Notes: generated from the letters alone by a model not told the origin. A stretch of 64,000 nt of DNA from Segatella copri (GCF_949820605.1 NZ_CATKVU010000007.1:372001-436000); one strand, 5' to 3'; positions 7,242 through 16,502 are shown, counted from the first letter of the stretch. Made by a program: numbers and translations.

Positions 7242-9506
7242 ATGGAAATAAAAACAGAAAGCAACCAGATATATTCTCCGATAAGAGATAAATGGCTTGT
7301 GCTAAAGCCTGAGGAGGAAGTTCGCCAAAGATATGTTTGTCGTTTGGTGGATAGCTACGGCTATGGCATCAAACAAATGGGAGAAGAAGTAAAGGTGACA
7401 AACTCTCAACGCGGGCAAGGTGCTGCTCGTGCAGATATTGTTATCTGGCGAAATGAGGAGGATAAACGAAAAGGGAAGAATGCACTTATCGTAGTGGAGT
7501 GTAAGGCGGAAAATGTTACTATTCGCCAAGCTGACTATTTTCAAGGATATAATTATGCAGCTTGGGCTGGTGCTAAGTTTTTTGTCACAACCAACTTGAA
7601 GGAAACTCGTATTTTTAAGGTGGTAGAGGATGCTATGCCTAAAAAGTTGGAGGAAATTGCTGATATTCCTTCTGCCGATATGGTGAACGATGACAAGAAA
7701 ATCAAGGCTATGCTGCTGCAGACAAAAGCGTTTACTCGTGATGAGTTCTCTCGATTGCTTTTTAAGTGCCATAACATCATTCGTAATAATGATAAACTAT
7801 CACCTGAAGCAGCTTTTGATGAGATAAGCAAGATTCTGTTCATCAAAATTAGATACGAACGTACGAATTCTGGAACTCAAATTTTCTCAAAGGAAGAATT
7901 TTTGAAACAAAAGAAGATGTATGATGCCGTAAAGTCTAAAGAGTCACCTGATTATTATCAGTTTTTGTTTAATAAGACAAAGGAGGATTTTGCCAAAGAC
8001 CATCTTTTTGATGAAAATGAAACTATTAAAATACGAGAGAATAGCTTTGAACAAATCGTGAAGGAATTACAAGTGTATAACTTGTCAACTACTTCTGATG
8101 ATGTGAAAGGTATTGCCTTTGAGCAATTCTTGGGAAGAACGTTTCGTGGAGAATTAGGACAATTTTTCACGCCTCGTACTATTGTTGATTTTATGGTATC
8201 TGTGCTAGACCCACAAGAAGGTGAGTATGTTTGTGATCCTTGTTGTGGAAGTGGTGGATTCTTGATTCGTGCTTTCGAATATGTTCGTGAACATATAGAG
8301 AATGAAGTGGAAGTAAGAAAAGAGGATGTAAAAAAGTCTTTGTTTACAGACGATTATTCAAAGCTACCAAAGAAAGAACAAGAGAAAAATGACCAAAAGG
8401 TAATAGATGCTTTCAGCAAGATGAACTATGAGTTGGACATCAATAATCCAATGGGGCGTTTGCGCTCCCTTTCTTTCGATTGTATCTATGGAACGGATGC
8501 CAATCCTCGTATGGCTCGAACTGCCAAGATGAATATGATTATGCACGGAGATGGTCATGGTGGGGTTCATCATCATGATGGTCTCTTGAATGTCAATGGC
8601 ATTTGGGAAGGCCGCTTTGATGTTATCCTTACTAATCCTCCTTTTGGGGCAAGAATAGACAAGGAATTAAAGATTACAGAAGCCGATAGGTTTACTGATA
8701 TAGAGAAAATCAAGGCTTATGAAAAAAGGTATGGTAAGGAAAATTATGACAATGCGTTAAAGCAAGTCAATGATCATATAAATCAACCTATACTTGACCT
8801 GTTTCAAATAGGAAAGTTTAATGGTCTTACCGAAGTCTTGTTTATAGAGCGTTGTTTGAATCTCCTAAAGCCTGGTGGCAGAATGGGTATTGTGCTCCCA
8901 GAAGGTGTATTGAACAATACAAACCTTCAAAAGGTGCGCGATTTTGTAGAGAGCAAGGCAAAGATATTGTTGATTGTGTCTATTCCGCAAGATGTGTTTA
9001 TGGCAGCAGGTGCTACAGTAAAGCCTAGTTTGTTGTTCTTCAAGAAATTCACCGAAGATGAGGCTGAGGAATACAATCGTATCTGTATTCAAGTATCGCA
9101 TGAGGTGGAAGCTAAGTACGATGAAGAAATGACGGATATAGATGTGAAGTTGGCAAAACGTGGCAAGGAGGCTTTGACAAAAGATGAAAAGAAAAGCCTT
9201 CGGTCTCGTAAGAAAGAGTTGACGGTTTTGATAGAGAACGAAATTAAAACTTTAGTGAAAGAAAGATTTGACTATGTGATTCCTATAGCAGAGGTTCAGA
9301 AAGCTGGTATCAGTACTACTGGAGCTAAGATTGAAAACGAATTGGAACCGCTTGAAAAGGAGTTTACGGAATATCGAAAGGAAAACAAACTTTGGGAGAA
9401 GCATGTAAGAGCCACGAAATACAATGTTTCTGATGACGGAACCATGCTGCGTACAAGATTTATTGATGGTGTCGCTTGCGAACCAGAACCATTCTATAGA
9501 TATTAA
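7242..9506 (+). CDS. Restriction-modification protein: HsdR_N-type nuclease domain fused to N6-adenine methylase
   Basis: In this 754-residue protein, residues 1-150 form an HSDR_N-like PD-(D/E)XK domain with Asp65 (ARADIVIW) and E86-x-K88 (VECKAEN). Residues 280-640 are a type I-style N6-adenine methyltransferase with SAM motif DPCCGSGGF (near 331) and catalytic NPPF (near 464). The C-terminus is a helical, charged tail. Standard type I HsdM lacks the nuclease part. The combination plus a separate S subunit resembles BcgI-like type IIB systems, where one chain cuts and methylates. No HsdR helicase gene is present. It starts the operon; the S gene follows after 6 bases. Confidence 0.85.
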   Translation: MEIKTESNQIYSPIRDKWLVLKPEEEVRQRYVCRLVDSYGYGIKQMGEEVKVTNSQRGQGAARADIVIWRNEEDKRKGKNALIVVECKAENVTIRQADYFQGYNYAAWAGAKFFVTTNLKETRIFKVVEDAMPKKLEEIADIPSADMVNDDKKIKAMLLQTKAFTRDEFSRLLFKCHNIIRNNDKLSPEAAFDEISKILFIKIRYERTNSGTQIFSKEEFLKQKKMYDAVKSKESPDYYQFLFNKTKEDFAKDHLFDENETIKIRENSFEQIVKELQVYNLSTTSDDVKGIAFEQFLGRTFRGELGQFFTPRTIVDFMVSVLDPQEGEYVCDPCCGSGGFLIRAFEYVREHIENEVEVRKEDVKKSLFTDDYSKLPKKEQEKNDQKVIDAFSKMNYELDINNPMGRLRSLSFDCIYGTDANPRMARTAKMNMIMHGDGHGGVHHHDGLLNVNGIWEGRFDVILTNPPFGARIDKELKITEADRFTDIEKIKAYEKRYGKENYDNALKQVNDHINQPILDLFQIGKFNGLTEVLFIERCLNLLKPGGRMGIVLPEGVLNNTNLQKVRDFVESKAKILLIVSIPQDVFMAAGATVKPSLLFFKKFTEDEAEEYNRICIQVSHEVEAKYDEEMTDIDVKLAKRGKEALTKDEKKSLRSRKKELTVLIENEIKTLVKERFDYVIPIAEVQKAGISTTGAKIENELEPLEKEFTEYRKENKLWEKHVRATKYNVSDDGTMLRTRFIDGVACEPEPFYRY

Positions 9507-9512
9507 AGAGAA

Positions 9513-10865
9513 ATGAGTGTAAATACTTTTAAATATATCCATTTTGCCCACTATAAGGACATTCCGAATTGGAGTGTCCAATATGTGGTTGAGGAGAAAT
9601 TGGGCTTTACCAAGAAGTACTCAATGGCTAAGATTGGCTCGTTCTTGAAAAAAAGTAAGGATCAGATTGAAATCCAAGATGACGCAGAATACAAGCAAGT
9701 TACTGTTAAGATAAACAATGGTGGCGTGATAGCAAGAAATGATGGTCAGTTAAAGAGAGGCTCTGAAATTGGAACCAAGCGACAGACCGTAGTTCATGCA
9801 GGTCAATTTATTGTCTCCAAAATTGATGCTCGTAATGGTGCGTTTGGTGTAATTCCAGATGATTTGGAAGGGGCGATAGTTACAAACGATTTCCCTGTGT
9901 TTGATGTAGATTCTTCTAAGATTCTTCCTCAATTTATGGTGCTGATTTCTACAACTCCTCAGTTTGTAGAGTTTGCCCGTAAATGTAGTAGTGGTACGAC
10001 TAATCGTAAGCGCATAGATATTGATGCTTTTCTGCAACAAGTGATTCCTTTACCTTCGTTGGAAGAGCAAGAGGATATTTTAGTTGGCTATAATCAAGCA
10101 ATTGGAAAAATAGAATATAATGAAAGACAAATATTAAGTTTTTCAGAAGAAGGAAGAAAATTGTTTGATAAACTTTTAAAAATGAAAAAGTATGGGAAAT
10201 GCAAAGGTGATACTTCCTTGCGTTTTATAGCCTATAGTAGTACTGCTCAGCGTTGGGATTCTTTTGCTGTGAATCAAAGCATAGAAAGTGATTTCCCTAT
10301 TCGAAATTTAGAAACTTGCATAAAAAATATAGCTACAGGAACAACACCATCAACAAATAAGCAGGAATATTTTAAAGGGAATATAAAATTTTATACTCCT
10401 GCGGATATAGGAGTTGATAAATATTTGGGTAAATCTTGTCGAAGTATATCAGATTTGGCGGTTAGAGATAATAAAGCACGCCTTTTTCATAAAAATGATC
10501 TGTTGTTTGTTGGAATAGGATCAACAGTAGGAAAAGTGGGAATTGTTGAAGATGAATGTGTTTCTTCAAATCAGCAAATTACAGGTCTTACTGTAGATGA
10601 AAGCCAATTAAAAGTTGAGTATTTGTACTATTATTTAAAATTTAATAAAGACTTAGCAATTGCCGATAGTTCAAAAACGACATTGCCTATTGTAAATCAA
10701 GAAAAAATAAAGCAGATTCCAATTGTAGTACCTCCATTGGTGTTGCAGGAAGATATTGTAGAAAAAATGAGTGAGGTGGATGAAAATATAGATGCTTTAA
10801 AGAAGCAGATTGCAAAATTGAAAAGTACTTCTTTAAGTGAGTTTGAACAAACAATATTTGAATGA
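9513..10865 (+). CDS. hsdS: Type I-style DNA specificity subunit (HsdS-like)
   Basis: The 450-residue protein has two target-recognition domains. Each ends in a conserved helix: LPSLEEQEDILVGYNQAIGK (about 178-197) and VVPPLVLQEDIVEKMSEVDE (about 403-422). Each half should read one side of a split recognition site and direct the methylase-nuclease upstream. The stop overlaps the next start as ATGA (10862-10865), so it is translationally coupled to the OLD-type gene. Confidence 0.9.
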   Translation: MSVNTFKYIHFAHYKDIPNWSVQYVVEEKLGFTKKYSMAKIGSFLKKSKDQIEIQDDAEYKQVTVKINNGGVIARNDGQLKRGSEIGTKRQTVVHAGQFIVSKIDARNGAFGVIPDDLEGAIVTNDFPVFDVDSSKILPQFMVLISTTPQFVEFARKCSSGTTNRKRIDIDAFLQQVIPLPSLEEQEDILVGYNQAIGKIEYNERQILSFSEEGRKLFDKLLKMKKYGKCKGDTSLRFIAYSSTAQRWDSFAVNQSIESDFPIRNLETCIKNIATGTTPSTNKQEYFKGNIKFYTPADIGVDKYLGKSCRSISDLAVRDNKARLFHKNDLLFVGIGSTVGKVGIVEDECVSSNQQITGLTVDESQLKVEYLYYYLKFNKDLAIADSSKTTLPIVNQEKIKQIPIVVPPLVLQEDIVEKMSEVDENIDALKKQIAKLKSTSLSEFEQTIFE

Positions 10866-12622
10866 TTATGAGATTAAAGAAATTATATATAGAGCATTAC
10901 AAGAATATTCATGGTGAATATTCTTTTGAGGGGAATCAAGGCTATATAGCATTGATAGGTTTAAATGGTTCTGGTAAGAGTAACTTGCTGGAGGCCATAA
11001 GCTTGGTACTTGATACCATGTTTGGGCTTCAAGTCAAGACTCCTATAGGTAATTTCTGGATAGAGTATGAGATGGATGGAGAAACTTGCTTTTATGGTAA
11101 TATCGACCAAGCAGGAAATGTTATAGAATTAGATTCGCAGCCTAAGATGCCTTCTATGCTTATCTCATGTTATAGTGGAGAAGATGACCGTTTGTGGAAT
11201 TTCTGCTATAAGGATTACTATGTTCGTTTCTTTAATGCTGCCATTGGTGGAGGTGAATATAAGCCACAGAGCCTTTATGTAAACAAGTATTGTTGGAAGA
11301 TAGCTTTTATCTCTTTACTCTTTAGTGAGAATGAAGAGGTAAAATCCTTTGTTAAGAATATCTTAAAAGTAGATGCTCAACAAGTGACCGTACAATTCAC
11401 TCGTCGTGAGGAAAATAAGGCTAATAGCCATGATGCTTCTAATTGGTACGCTCGTATAGAAGAGAAATTTGGAAAGGAAAGAATTCCTATGGAGGTGTTG
11501 AAGTATGAGGACTTGATATGTAATTCATATTCCAACTTAACATCAGATGCCCAGGTATTTTATTACCTTTATTTCCTTTGTATGCCTGAGCGAAATCTTA
11601 ATTCTGGTATGCGAGCTGATAAGTTGATTGAAAATATAGCCATACAGGTAAATGGCTATAATTTCGAAGACTTGAGCGAAGGTGAGAAGAAACTCATCCT
11701 CATCGAATGCATTACAAAAGTGTTGGGCGATAAAGATGCCCTTGTCTTATTTGATGAACCTGATGCGCATACTCATATAGCAATGAAGAAAGAACTCCTT
11801 AGAGTTATTTCAGAATTTGAAGGTCAAACGATAATGACAACTCATTCGCCAATGTTTTTGAATAAACGTTGGGATGGATACCATATAGAAAATATTTATT
11901 ATATGCATGATGGTATAGTTGAAACAGCAGATGGGCTAAAACATCTAAGCGATTTGACTGATGGAGCAATAGATTACTTTGAAGGTTCTTTCATTTTGAG
12001 TTCGAAGAATATTCTTGTGGTAGAGGGCAAGTATGATGATAAGTATTTGAAGAAGGCAATCTCTGTTTTTGTAGAGCAAGACGTTAAATACGAAAAGTTA
12101 AATGAGATAACTATTATGTCTTCTAATAGTGCAAGTGCTGCTGTTGAAATCTATAACCAGATACTTTCGCCCTGTTTGAATAGAATTGATAAGATTGTAT
12201 TTCTCTTTGACTATGATAATGGTGGATGGAATGATGGATGGAAGAAAATAAAGCCGTTGTCTGATAGAAACGATAAGATTGTTCCTATGTTCTATCAAGA
12301 TAGCTATCTTCCTGTTGCAAACTATCCAACAAGTGAAGCTGATGTAATCAAGGCTAATGGAGGCAATAAAATCAAGGATGTTAATTCTTATATGGTGGAA
12401 GATTTGTTTTCTGAAGATTCTTATGCCTCGAAGATAGCTCCTGTGATAAAAGCACGTACGCATAAAGATTTTAGAAATCTTACAATGGGAAAGAAAGGTA
12501 CGGCTGGTGCTATAAAAGATCATATAGAAAAAGAATACAATAACTTTAAGAAAGAGTGGTTTGAAGGCTTTAAGCCTGTGCTTGATAAATTGTTGGAAGT
12601 TTTTTTCGAACGTAAAAAGTAA
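10862..12622 (+). CDS. OLD-family ATPase with C-terminal TOPRIM nuclease domain
   Basis: The 586-residue protein has a Walker A GLNGSGKS (33-40), an ABC-type signature LSEGEKK (near 273) and Walker B LVLFDEPDAHTH (near 297). A C-terminal TOPRIM domain follows, with the acidic motif LVVEGKYDD (near 385) and DxD in FDYDNGG (near 450). OLD nucleases of this build, including GajA of Gabija and the P2 OLD protein, act in phage defence. No GajB-like UvrD helicase is adjacent. It overlaps hsdS by 4 bases, and a second in-frame ATG lies two codons downstream. Confidence 0.85.
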   Translation: MIMRLKKLYIEHYKNIHGEYSFEGNQGYIALIGLNGSGKSNLLEAISLVLDTMFGLQVKTPIGNFWIEYEMDGETCFYGNIDQAGNVIELDSQPKMPSMLISCYSGEDDRLWNFCYKDYYVRFFNAAIGGGEYKPQSLYVNKYCWKIAFISLLFSENEEVKSFVKNILKVDAQQVTVQFTRREENKANSHDASNWYARIEEKFGKERIPMEVLKYEDLICNSYSNLTSDAQVFYYLYFLCMPERNLNSGMRADKLIENIAIQVNGYNFEDLSEGEKKLILIECITKVLGDKDALVLFDEPDAHTHIAMKKELLRVISEFEGQTIMTTHSPMFLNKRWDGYHIENIYYMHDGIVETADGLKHLSDLTDGAIDYFEGSFILSSKNILVVEGKYDDKYLKKAISVFVEQDVKYEKLNEITIMSSNSASAAVEIYNQILSPCLNRIDKIVFLFDYDNGGWNDGWKKIKPLSDRNDKIVPMFYQDSYLPVANYPTSEADVIKANGGNKIKDVNSYMVEDLFSEDSYASKIAPVIKARTHKDFRNLTMGKKGTAGAIKDHIEKEYNNFKKEWFEGFKPVLDKLLEVFFERKK

Positions 12623-12626
12623 AGTT

Positions 12627-13694
12627 ATGGACTCGATAAGAATATTTGGATATAAGTCTTTTAAAAAGTTATCAGTTCAACTGCATCCTATCAATCTCTT
12701 GATTGGTGCCAATGGAGCTGGTAAGAGTAACTTTTTGTCTCTTTTCGAGATGTTAGGAAACATCTATGAGAAGAGATTAGTGGCGTATGTCGCTCAAGTT
12801 GGTGGAGTAGATAAATTACTCTATCAAGGCAGAAAAGTTACCGATCGTATAGCTGTAAACTTGCTAATAGCTAAGAGTGAATATGACTTGATGTTATTGG
12901 AATCTGATGGTAAACTCATTGTAGAAAGAGAAGTTGTTGGTTGTTATGATGATGTTTGTCCTTTAGATTTAGTGAAGAAAAATGTTATAACGGAGTTTCA
13001 GAGCGAATCGAGTTTAAAAGACCATAAAGAGGAAGATTTATCTAACTATATCTCCCAAATCCGCAAGTTTCACTTCCACGATACTGGTCGCCGTTCTCCA
13101 TTTACGGCTGATAGCCATATTGTGAACGATGCTTATCGTATGTATGAGCATGGTGAAAATCTGGCGGCTATCCTCTATCGTATTCAGCGAGAGAAGCCTG
13201 TGGCTTATCGTCGCATCATCCGTGTCATTCAGAGTGTGGCTCCCTATTTCTTGGACTTCTATTTCCAACCAACCGAAGCCGATATGGTGCGCTTGCAATG
13301 GCAGGATAAGTATAGTTCTATGATTTACGGACCGACCGACTTGTCGGATGGAACCATTCGCTTTATTGCCTTGACTGTGCTCTTTATGCAGCCATGGTTA
13401 CCACGAGTTATCATCATTGATGAGCCGGAGCTTGGTTTGCATCCTGTGGCTATCGAAAAACTTTCGGGTTTGATTAAGATGGCGGCACAAAAGGGCACGC
13501 AAGTTATTGTTGCTACTCAGAGTGCTGAACTAATCAGTAACTTTGAACCAGAGGATGTCTTGACTGTTAATCAGAACGAAGATGGTACAACCATCAATCG
13601 GCTGAATAGCGAAGAGTTAGGACATTGGCTTGAGGATTATACACTTGGTGATTTGTGGAAACAAAATATCATGAAAGGAGGTCAGCCACGATGA
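12627..13694 (+). CDS. AAA/RecF-like ATPase partner of the DUF4276-like protein
   Basis: From the ATG at 12627 the protein is 355 residues. An upstream in-frame start would run into the OLD gene and is less likely. It has a Walker A GANGAGKS (27-34), a Walker B IIIDEPELGLHP (near 266) and a switch-like QVIVATQSAELIS (near 290), as in AAA_21 ATPases of toxin and defence pairs. There is no TOPRIM domain in this chain. The stop overlaps the next start as ATGA, so the two proteins are probably made as a complex. Confidence 0.82.
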   Translation: MDSIRIFGYKSFKKLSVQLHPINLLIGANGAGKSNFLSLFEMLGNIYEKRLVAYVAQVGGVDKLLYQGRKVTDRIAVNLLIAKSEYDLMLLESDGKLIVEREVVGCYDDVCPLDLVKKNVITEFQSESSLKDHKEEDLSNYISQIRKFHFHDTGRRSPFTADSHIVNDAYRMYEHGENLAAILYRIQREKPVAYRRIIRVIQSVAPYFLDFYFQPTEADMVRLQWQDKYSSMIYGPTDLSDGTIRFIALTVLFMQPWLPRVIIIDEPELGLHPVAIEKLSGLIKMAAQKGTQVIVATQSAELISNFEPEDVLTVNQNEDGTTINRLNSEELGHWLEDYTLGDLWKQNIMKGGQPR

Positions 13695-14338
13695 AACGAC
13701 TAATCATAGTGTGTGAGGGTCCTACGGAACAAGAGTTTTGTACAGAAGTGCTTGGAGTGGAGTTTGCTAAGCATGATATTTATGTGGAAGCTCCTGTCAT
13801 CAAGCACTCGCATGGTGGTATAGTTCCTTGGACCACCATCAAAAAGCAAATATTGAATCATCTTCAAGAAGGTGATGTCTATGTCAGTATGTTAGTGGAT
13901 TACTATGGTATCAAAGACCAGTTCGGGTTTCCTGGATGGGAAGAATCTAAGGAGATAGTGGATAAGACGGAGCGTATTCATTTCTTGATAGACAGAATGG
14001 CGAAGGATATTCCTGAGCAATATCGCTTCCGCTTCATACCATATATACAACTTCATGAGTTTGAGGGGTTGCTGTTTAGTGATGTGAGTGCATTCTTGAA
14101 TAGTTTTGAGGAGAGTGAGTTTGATTATGCAGAGTTGCAGGCTACGGCAGAGGCTTTCCAATCGCCAGAGCTTATCAACAATAGTCCTGAGACAGCTCCG
14201 TCCAAACGATTGATAGCTGCTATTCCTGATTATAATAAGGTAGTTGTTGGCATTTGTGTTGCTATGGACATTGGCTTAGAGAAGATTCGTGAGAAATGCC
14301 CTTTGTTCAATGAATGGATAGAGCGATTGATGAAGTGA
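13691..14338 (+). CDS. DUF4276-like (TOPRIM-related) protein
   Basis: From the ATG at 13691 the protein is 215 residues. It starts with a beta strand and acidic loop, LIIVCEGPTEQEF, that resembles a TOPRIM entry, and has VDYYG near residue 60. DUF4276 proteins typically pair with AAA_21 ATPases as here, an arrangement similar to the ATPase-nuclease logic of PARIS or OLD systems. The DUF number is recalled, not searched. It closes the overlapping five-gene operon. Confidence 0.7.
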   Translation: MKRLIIVCEGPTEQEFCTEVLGVEFAKHDIYVEAPVIKHSHGGIVPWTTIKKQILNHLQEGDVYVSMLVDYYGIKDQFGFPGWEESKEIVDKTERIHFLIDRMAKDIPEQYRFRFIPYIQLHEFEGLLFSDVSAFLNSFEESEFDYAELQATAEAFQSPELINNSPETAPSKRLIAAIPDYNKVVVGICVAMDIGLEKIREKCPLFNEWIERLMK

Positions 14339-14421
14339 TCAGAGTTTAACTATTCGATAAATACATAATATAGCTCTGATATGTACAATACTGTAATCAA
14401 CCATATAACAAGTGATAAGCA

Positions 14422-15471
14422 ATGACCGGAAAGATTGGAAGAAAAAAGGTATTGAAGTTTCGCGACTTCCCAACACGCCTACATGGCGAGGTATTCTTTG
14501 TAGAGAATGGGTATGATGAAAAGTTGAACCTTTCCATCATCAACCATCTCGTGGATATCAACAACTTGTTTGTCAGCAAGTCTATTCATTTTAATTATTT
14601 CCCATTTCTGGGTCCTCATATCAGGAAGACAGCTCTCTACAGCTATCCTGCGATGAATAAAGAGGATTTGAACATCTCTGTTCCTTCCGATTTGCTGTTG
14701 TCGCAATTGGTAGAAGAAAAGAATAAGGAGAAATTACATCCTAGCATCTTACAGCTAGACCATGAGGAGGATGGCATATATTATGTCAATTCCTATTCTT
14801 TGTCTATAGAGGAAGATGAGGATTTTATGCCATTGATGCAGGCTGCGTATGATAAGTTGCCGGATTGCAAAGTGATGTTCAGCTCTGTCGATGATTTTCC
14901 ATACAGTATATTTGATCCTAAACCGATTCCGGCAGATGAAACATTCAGCTATGATATCAGGCAGAAGATGAAGGAGGTGTACCGACAGGTACAGGACTTA
15001 CGCCTTGGCGGAGTAAGCGATTGGGTGCTGAAGCAGTATCTCTTTCCACCCAAGAATCTGAGTAGAATGGTCATCACGGAGAATTACGATATCATACTGC
15101 CCGACTATCATGATATGACTATTAAGATGGAGCCATTGGTAAAGGCGGTGTATATTCTCTTTTTGCGTCATGAGGAGGGAATCCTTTTCAAATGTCTGTC
15201 GGATTATAGGGAAGAGCTATATGATATCTATGTGGATATTCGCAAGAAATCGAACAACAACGGGGCACATCTTTCGGAAGAGAAGATTCGCCAGAGCATC
15301 GAAGCCCTGACGAATCCATTGTCTAATTCTATCAATGAGAAATGTGCCCGTATCCGCCAAGCCTTCACTCTCCAGTTTGATGAAAGTCTAGCCGGGAGTT
15401 ATTTCATTGATGGCAATCGTGGCGAACCCAAGAAGATACCATTGGATAGAAAGCTTGTGGAGTGGAAGTGA
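14422..15471 (+). CDS. Unrecognised Bacteroidales protein downstream of the defence operon
   Basis: A 349-residue soluble protein without signal peptide or membrane segments. The C-terminal third (about 235-349) is helix-rich and contains INEKCARIRQAF and GEPKKIPLDRKLVEW, which I recall from widespread Bacteroidales hypothetical proteins. It follows the DUF4276-like gene by 83 bases without a terminator, so it may be co-transcribed with the defence operon. No function is assigned. Confidence 0.65.
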   Translation: MTGKIGRKKVLKFRDFPTRLHGEVFFVENGYDEKLNLSIINHLVDINNLFVSKSIHFNYFPFLGPHIRKTALYSYPAMNKEDLNISVPSDLLLSQLVEEKNKEKLHPSILQLDHEEDGIYYVNSYSLSIEEDEDFMPLMQAAYDKLPDCKVMFSSVDDFPYSIFDPKPIPADETFSYDIRQKMKEVYRQVQDLRLGGVSDWVLKQYLFPPKNLSRMVITENYDIILPDYHDMTIKMEPLVKAVYILFLRHEEGILFKCLSDYREELYDIYVDIRKKSNNNGAHLSEEKIRQSIEALTNPLSNSINEKCARIRQAFTLQFDESLAGSYFIDGNRGEPKKIPLDRKLVEWK

Positions 15472-15477
15472 ATTTTC

Positions 15478-15639
15478 TTAGGTATTCTTCCTGTATAACA
15501 AATAAACTCCTATGGCAACCCAAACGCTCGGTCCGAGGTTTGGGTTGCCACGCATAATGATACAGATAAAGCCAATTACTCCAATCAGAATACATACCCA
15601 TCCCCAAATCTTCAACTTAGTTCTTCTTTTCAAGCTCAT
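15478..15639 (-). CDS. Small membrane protein (53 residues)
   Basis: The start is taken at MSLKRRTK (15639), because the longer frame has an odd N-terminus inside the upstream gene. Two hydrophobic segments (about 11-28 and 33-49) follow a basic N-terminus. It overlaps the upstream small gene by about 23 bases. No family is recognised. Confidence 0.5.
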   Translation of the reverse strand: MSLKRRTKLKIWGWVCILIGVIGFICIIMRGNPNLGPSVWVAIGVYLLYRKNT

Positions 15640-15802
15640 TTGGCGTTTTCTTCTTAGGGCATAATACGACAATGAGACCAATCACCACATTGATGAGTGA
15701 GATACCAAAAGCCCATCCGAAACCAATCTTTCTGTTTCTTCCCAGGCAACCAACGCCGAATGCTAACGCAACGGCAATCACGAAAAAAAAGAGTCTTTCC
15801 AT
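15617..15802 (-). CDS. Small membrane protein (61 residues)
   Basis: It has two hydrophobic segments (residues 4-19 and 27-47) and a lysine-rich tail (KKKTPNELEKKN). It is first in a two-gene unit with its own well-formed promoter upstream. The function is unknown. Confidence 0.55.
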   Translation of the reverse strand: MERLFFFVIAVALAFGVGCLGRNRKIGFGWAFGISLINVVIGLIVVLCPKKKTPNELEKKN

Positions 15803-15833
15803 ATTCCTATTATTTTTATTGTTATTTTGGCTG

Positions 15834-15865
15834 CAAAAATAATAAATGGTGGCAAATGCTACAAA
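15834..15865 (-). promoter_or_regulatory. Promoter of the small membrane protein pair
   Basis: On the minus strand TTTG (15862-15865), 20 bases and TATTTTTG (15834-15841) match the Bacteroidetes consensus. The leader is about 30 bases. Confidence 0.7.
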
Positions 15866-15936
15866 TGTTTAGGCTCCACAAGGCTTGTGGAGGTAAGATT
15901 TTTCTCCATAAGGAACCTTTTATGCAAGAAAAGCGC

Positions 15937-16130
15937 TAACTTTGTACCTTCAAAAAGTATTAATTTAAAAAGTTATAGATATGATGTTTCCTTTTATATC
16001 GGTATTGATTGGAATTAGCTTGGTGTACTACATCCGTCAGGGAAAGGCAGAGAAAGAGATTGTTACTCTCAGGTTCTTGAAGACATGGATAAAGAAGTAC
16101 CGGATGGTACAAAATAGCACACTATATTAA
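15937..16130 (+). CDS. Possible 49-residue membrane peptide with upstream promoter
   Basis: TAACTTTG at 15937-15944 looks like a -7 element. The ATG at 15981 opens a 49-codon frame ending at 16130. It encodes a hydrophobic N-terminal segment (PFISVLIGISLVYYI) followed by a basic tail. No ribosome binding site stands out and no homologue is recognised. It is kept because promoter, start and single membrane segment agree. Confidence 0.4.
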
Positions 16131-16152
16131 ATTAGGTAAAAAAATGCTAAAG

Positions 16153-16185
16153 GTTTGGTTGTATCGCAAGTCTTTTGTACCTTTG
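16153..16185 (+). promoter_or_regulatory. Promoter of the truncated kinase gene
   Basis: TTTG (16153-16156), a 21-base spacer and TACCTTTG (16178-16185) stand 28 bases before the ATG at 16214. The promoter appears intact although the gene it serves is truncated. Confidence 0.65.
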
Positions 16186-16213
16186 AGGGCAAAACAATTA
16201 ACAGAGAAAGTCA

Positions 16214-16483
16214 ATGCAATATTCTTTGATATCAGAATATGTTAGAGCCATACAAGATGCAAATAGTAATCTTGATAAGTTGGCTCATTTGGAACCAGTG
16301 CTAGATGATCATGGTGAACCATATCGTAGTAGTGGTGCCTTTGCTGTTGTGTTCAAAATGAAAGATGAACAGACAGGGAAATGCTATGCCTTAAAGTGCT
16401 TTACTGAAGAGCAAGAAGGTAGAGTTGAGGCTTATCGTAATATAGCCGATGCGAAGCATAGTTTGGGGTTACTTTTTTATTAA
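16214..16483 (+). pseudogene. Truncated N-terminal copy of the kinase-LRR gene at 21571
   Basis: The first 80 or so codons (MQYSLISEYVRAIQ..., RSSGAFAVVFKMK, YALKCFTEEQEGR) are nearly identical to the start of the complete kinase gene at 21571. They include the nucleotide-binding loop and Lys. Homology stops abruptly after the codon for Asp80 (about 16452), and the frame ends with an unrelated tail at 16483. The catalytic HGD and DYDG motifs are absent, so no kinase can be made. This is a deletion or recombination remnant. Confidence 0.8.
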
Positions 16484-16502
16484 TTCGGTGAAATGTACAA
16501 TT

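Noticed and set aside
7242-10865. Classical type I restriction system
   Set aside because: There is no helicase-type HsdR gene, and the methylase itself carries a nuclease domain.
10862-12622. Gabija system
   Set aside because: The protein is GajA-like, but no GajB-type UvrD helicase gene is next to it. The neighbours are an S subunit and an AAA ATPase.
12627-14338. PARIS (AriA-AriB) system
   Set aside because: The ATPase-plus-TOPRIM-like layout is similar, but the second protein looks like DUF4276 rather than the DUF4435 of AriB. No tRNA or satellite context is seen.
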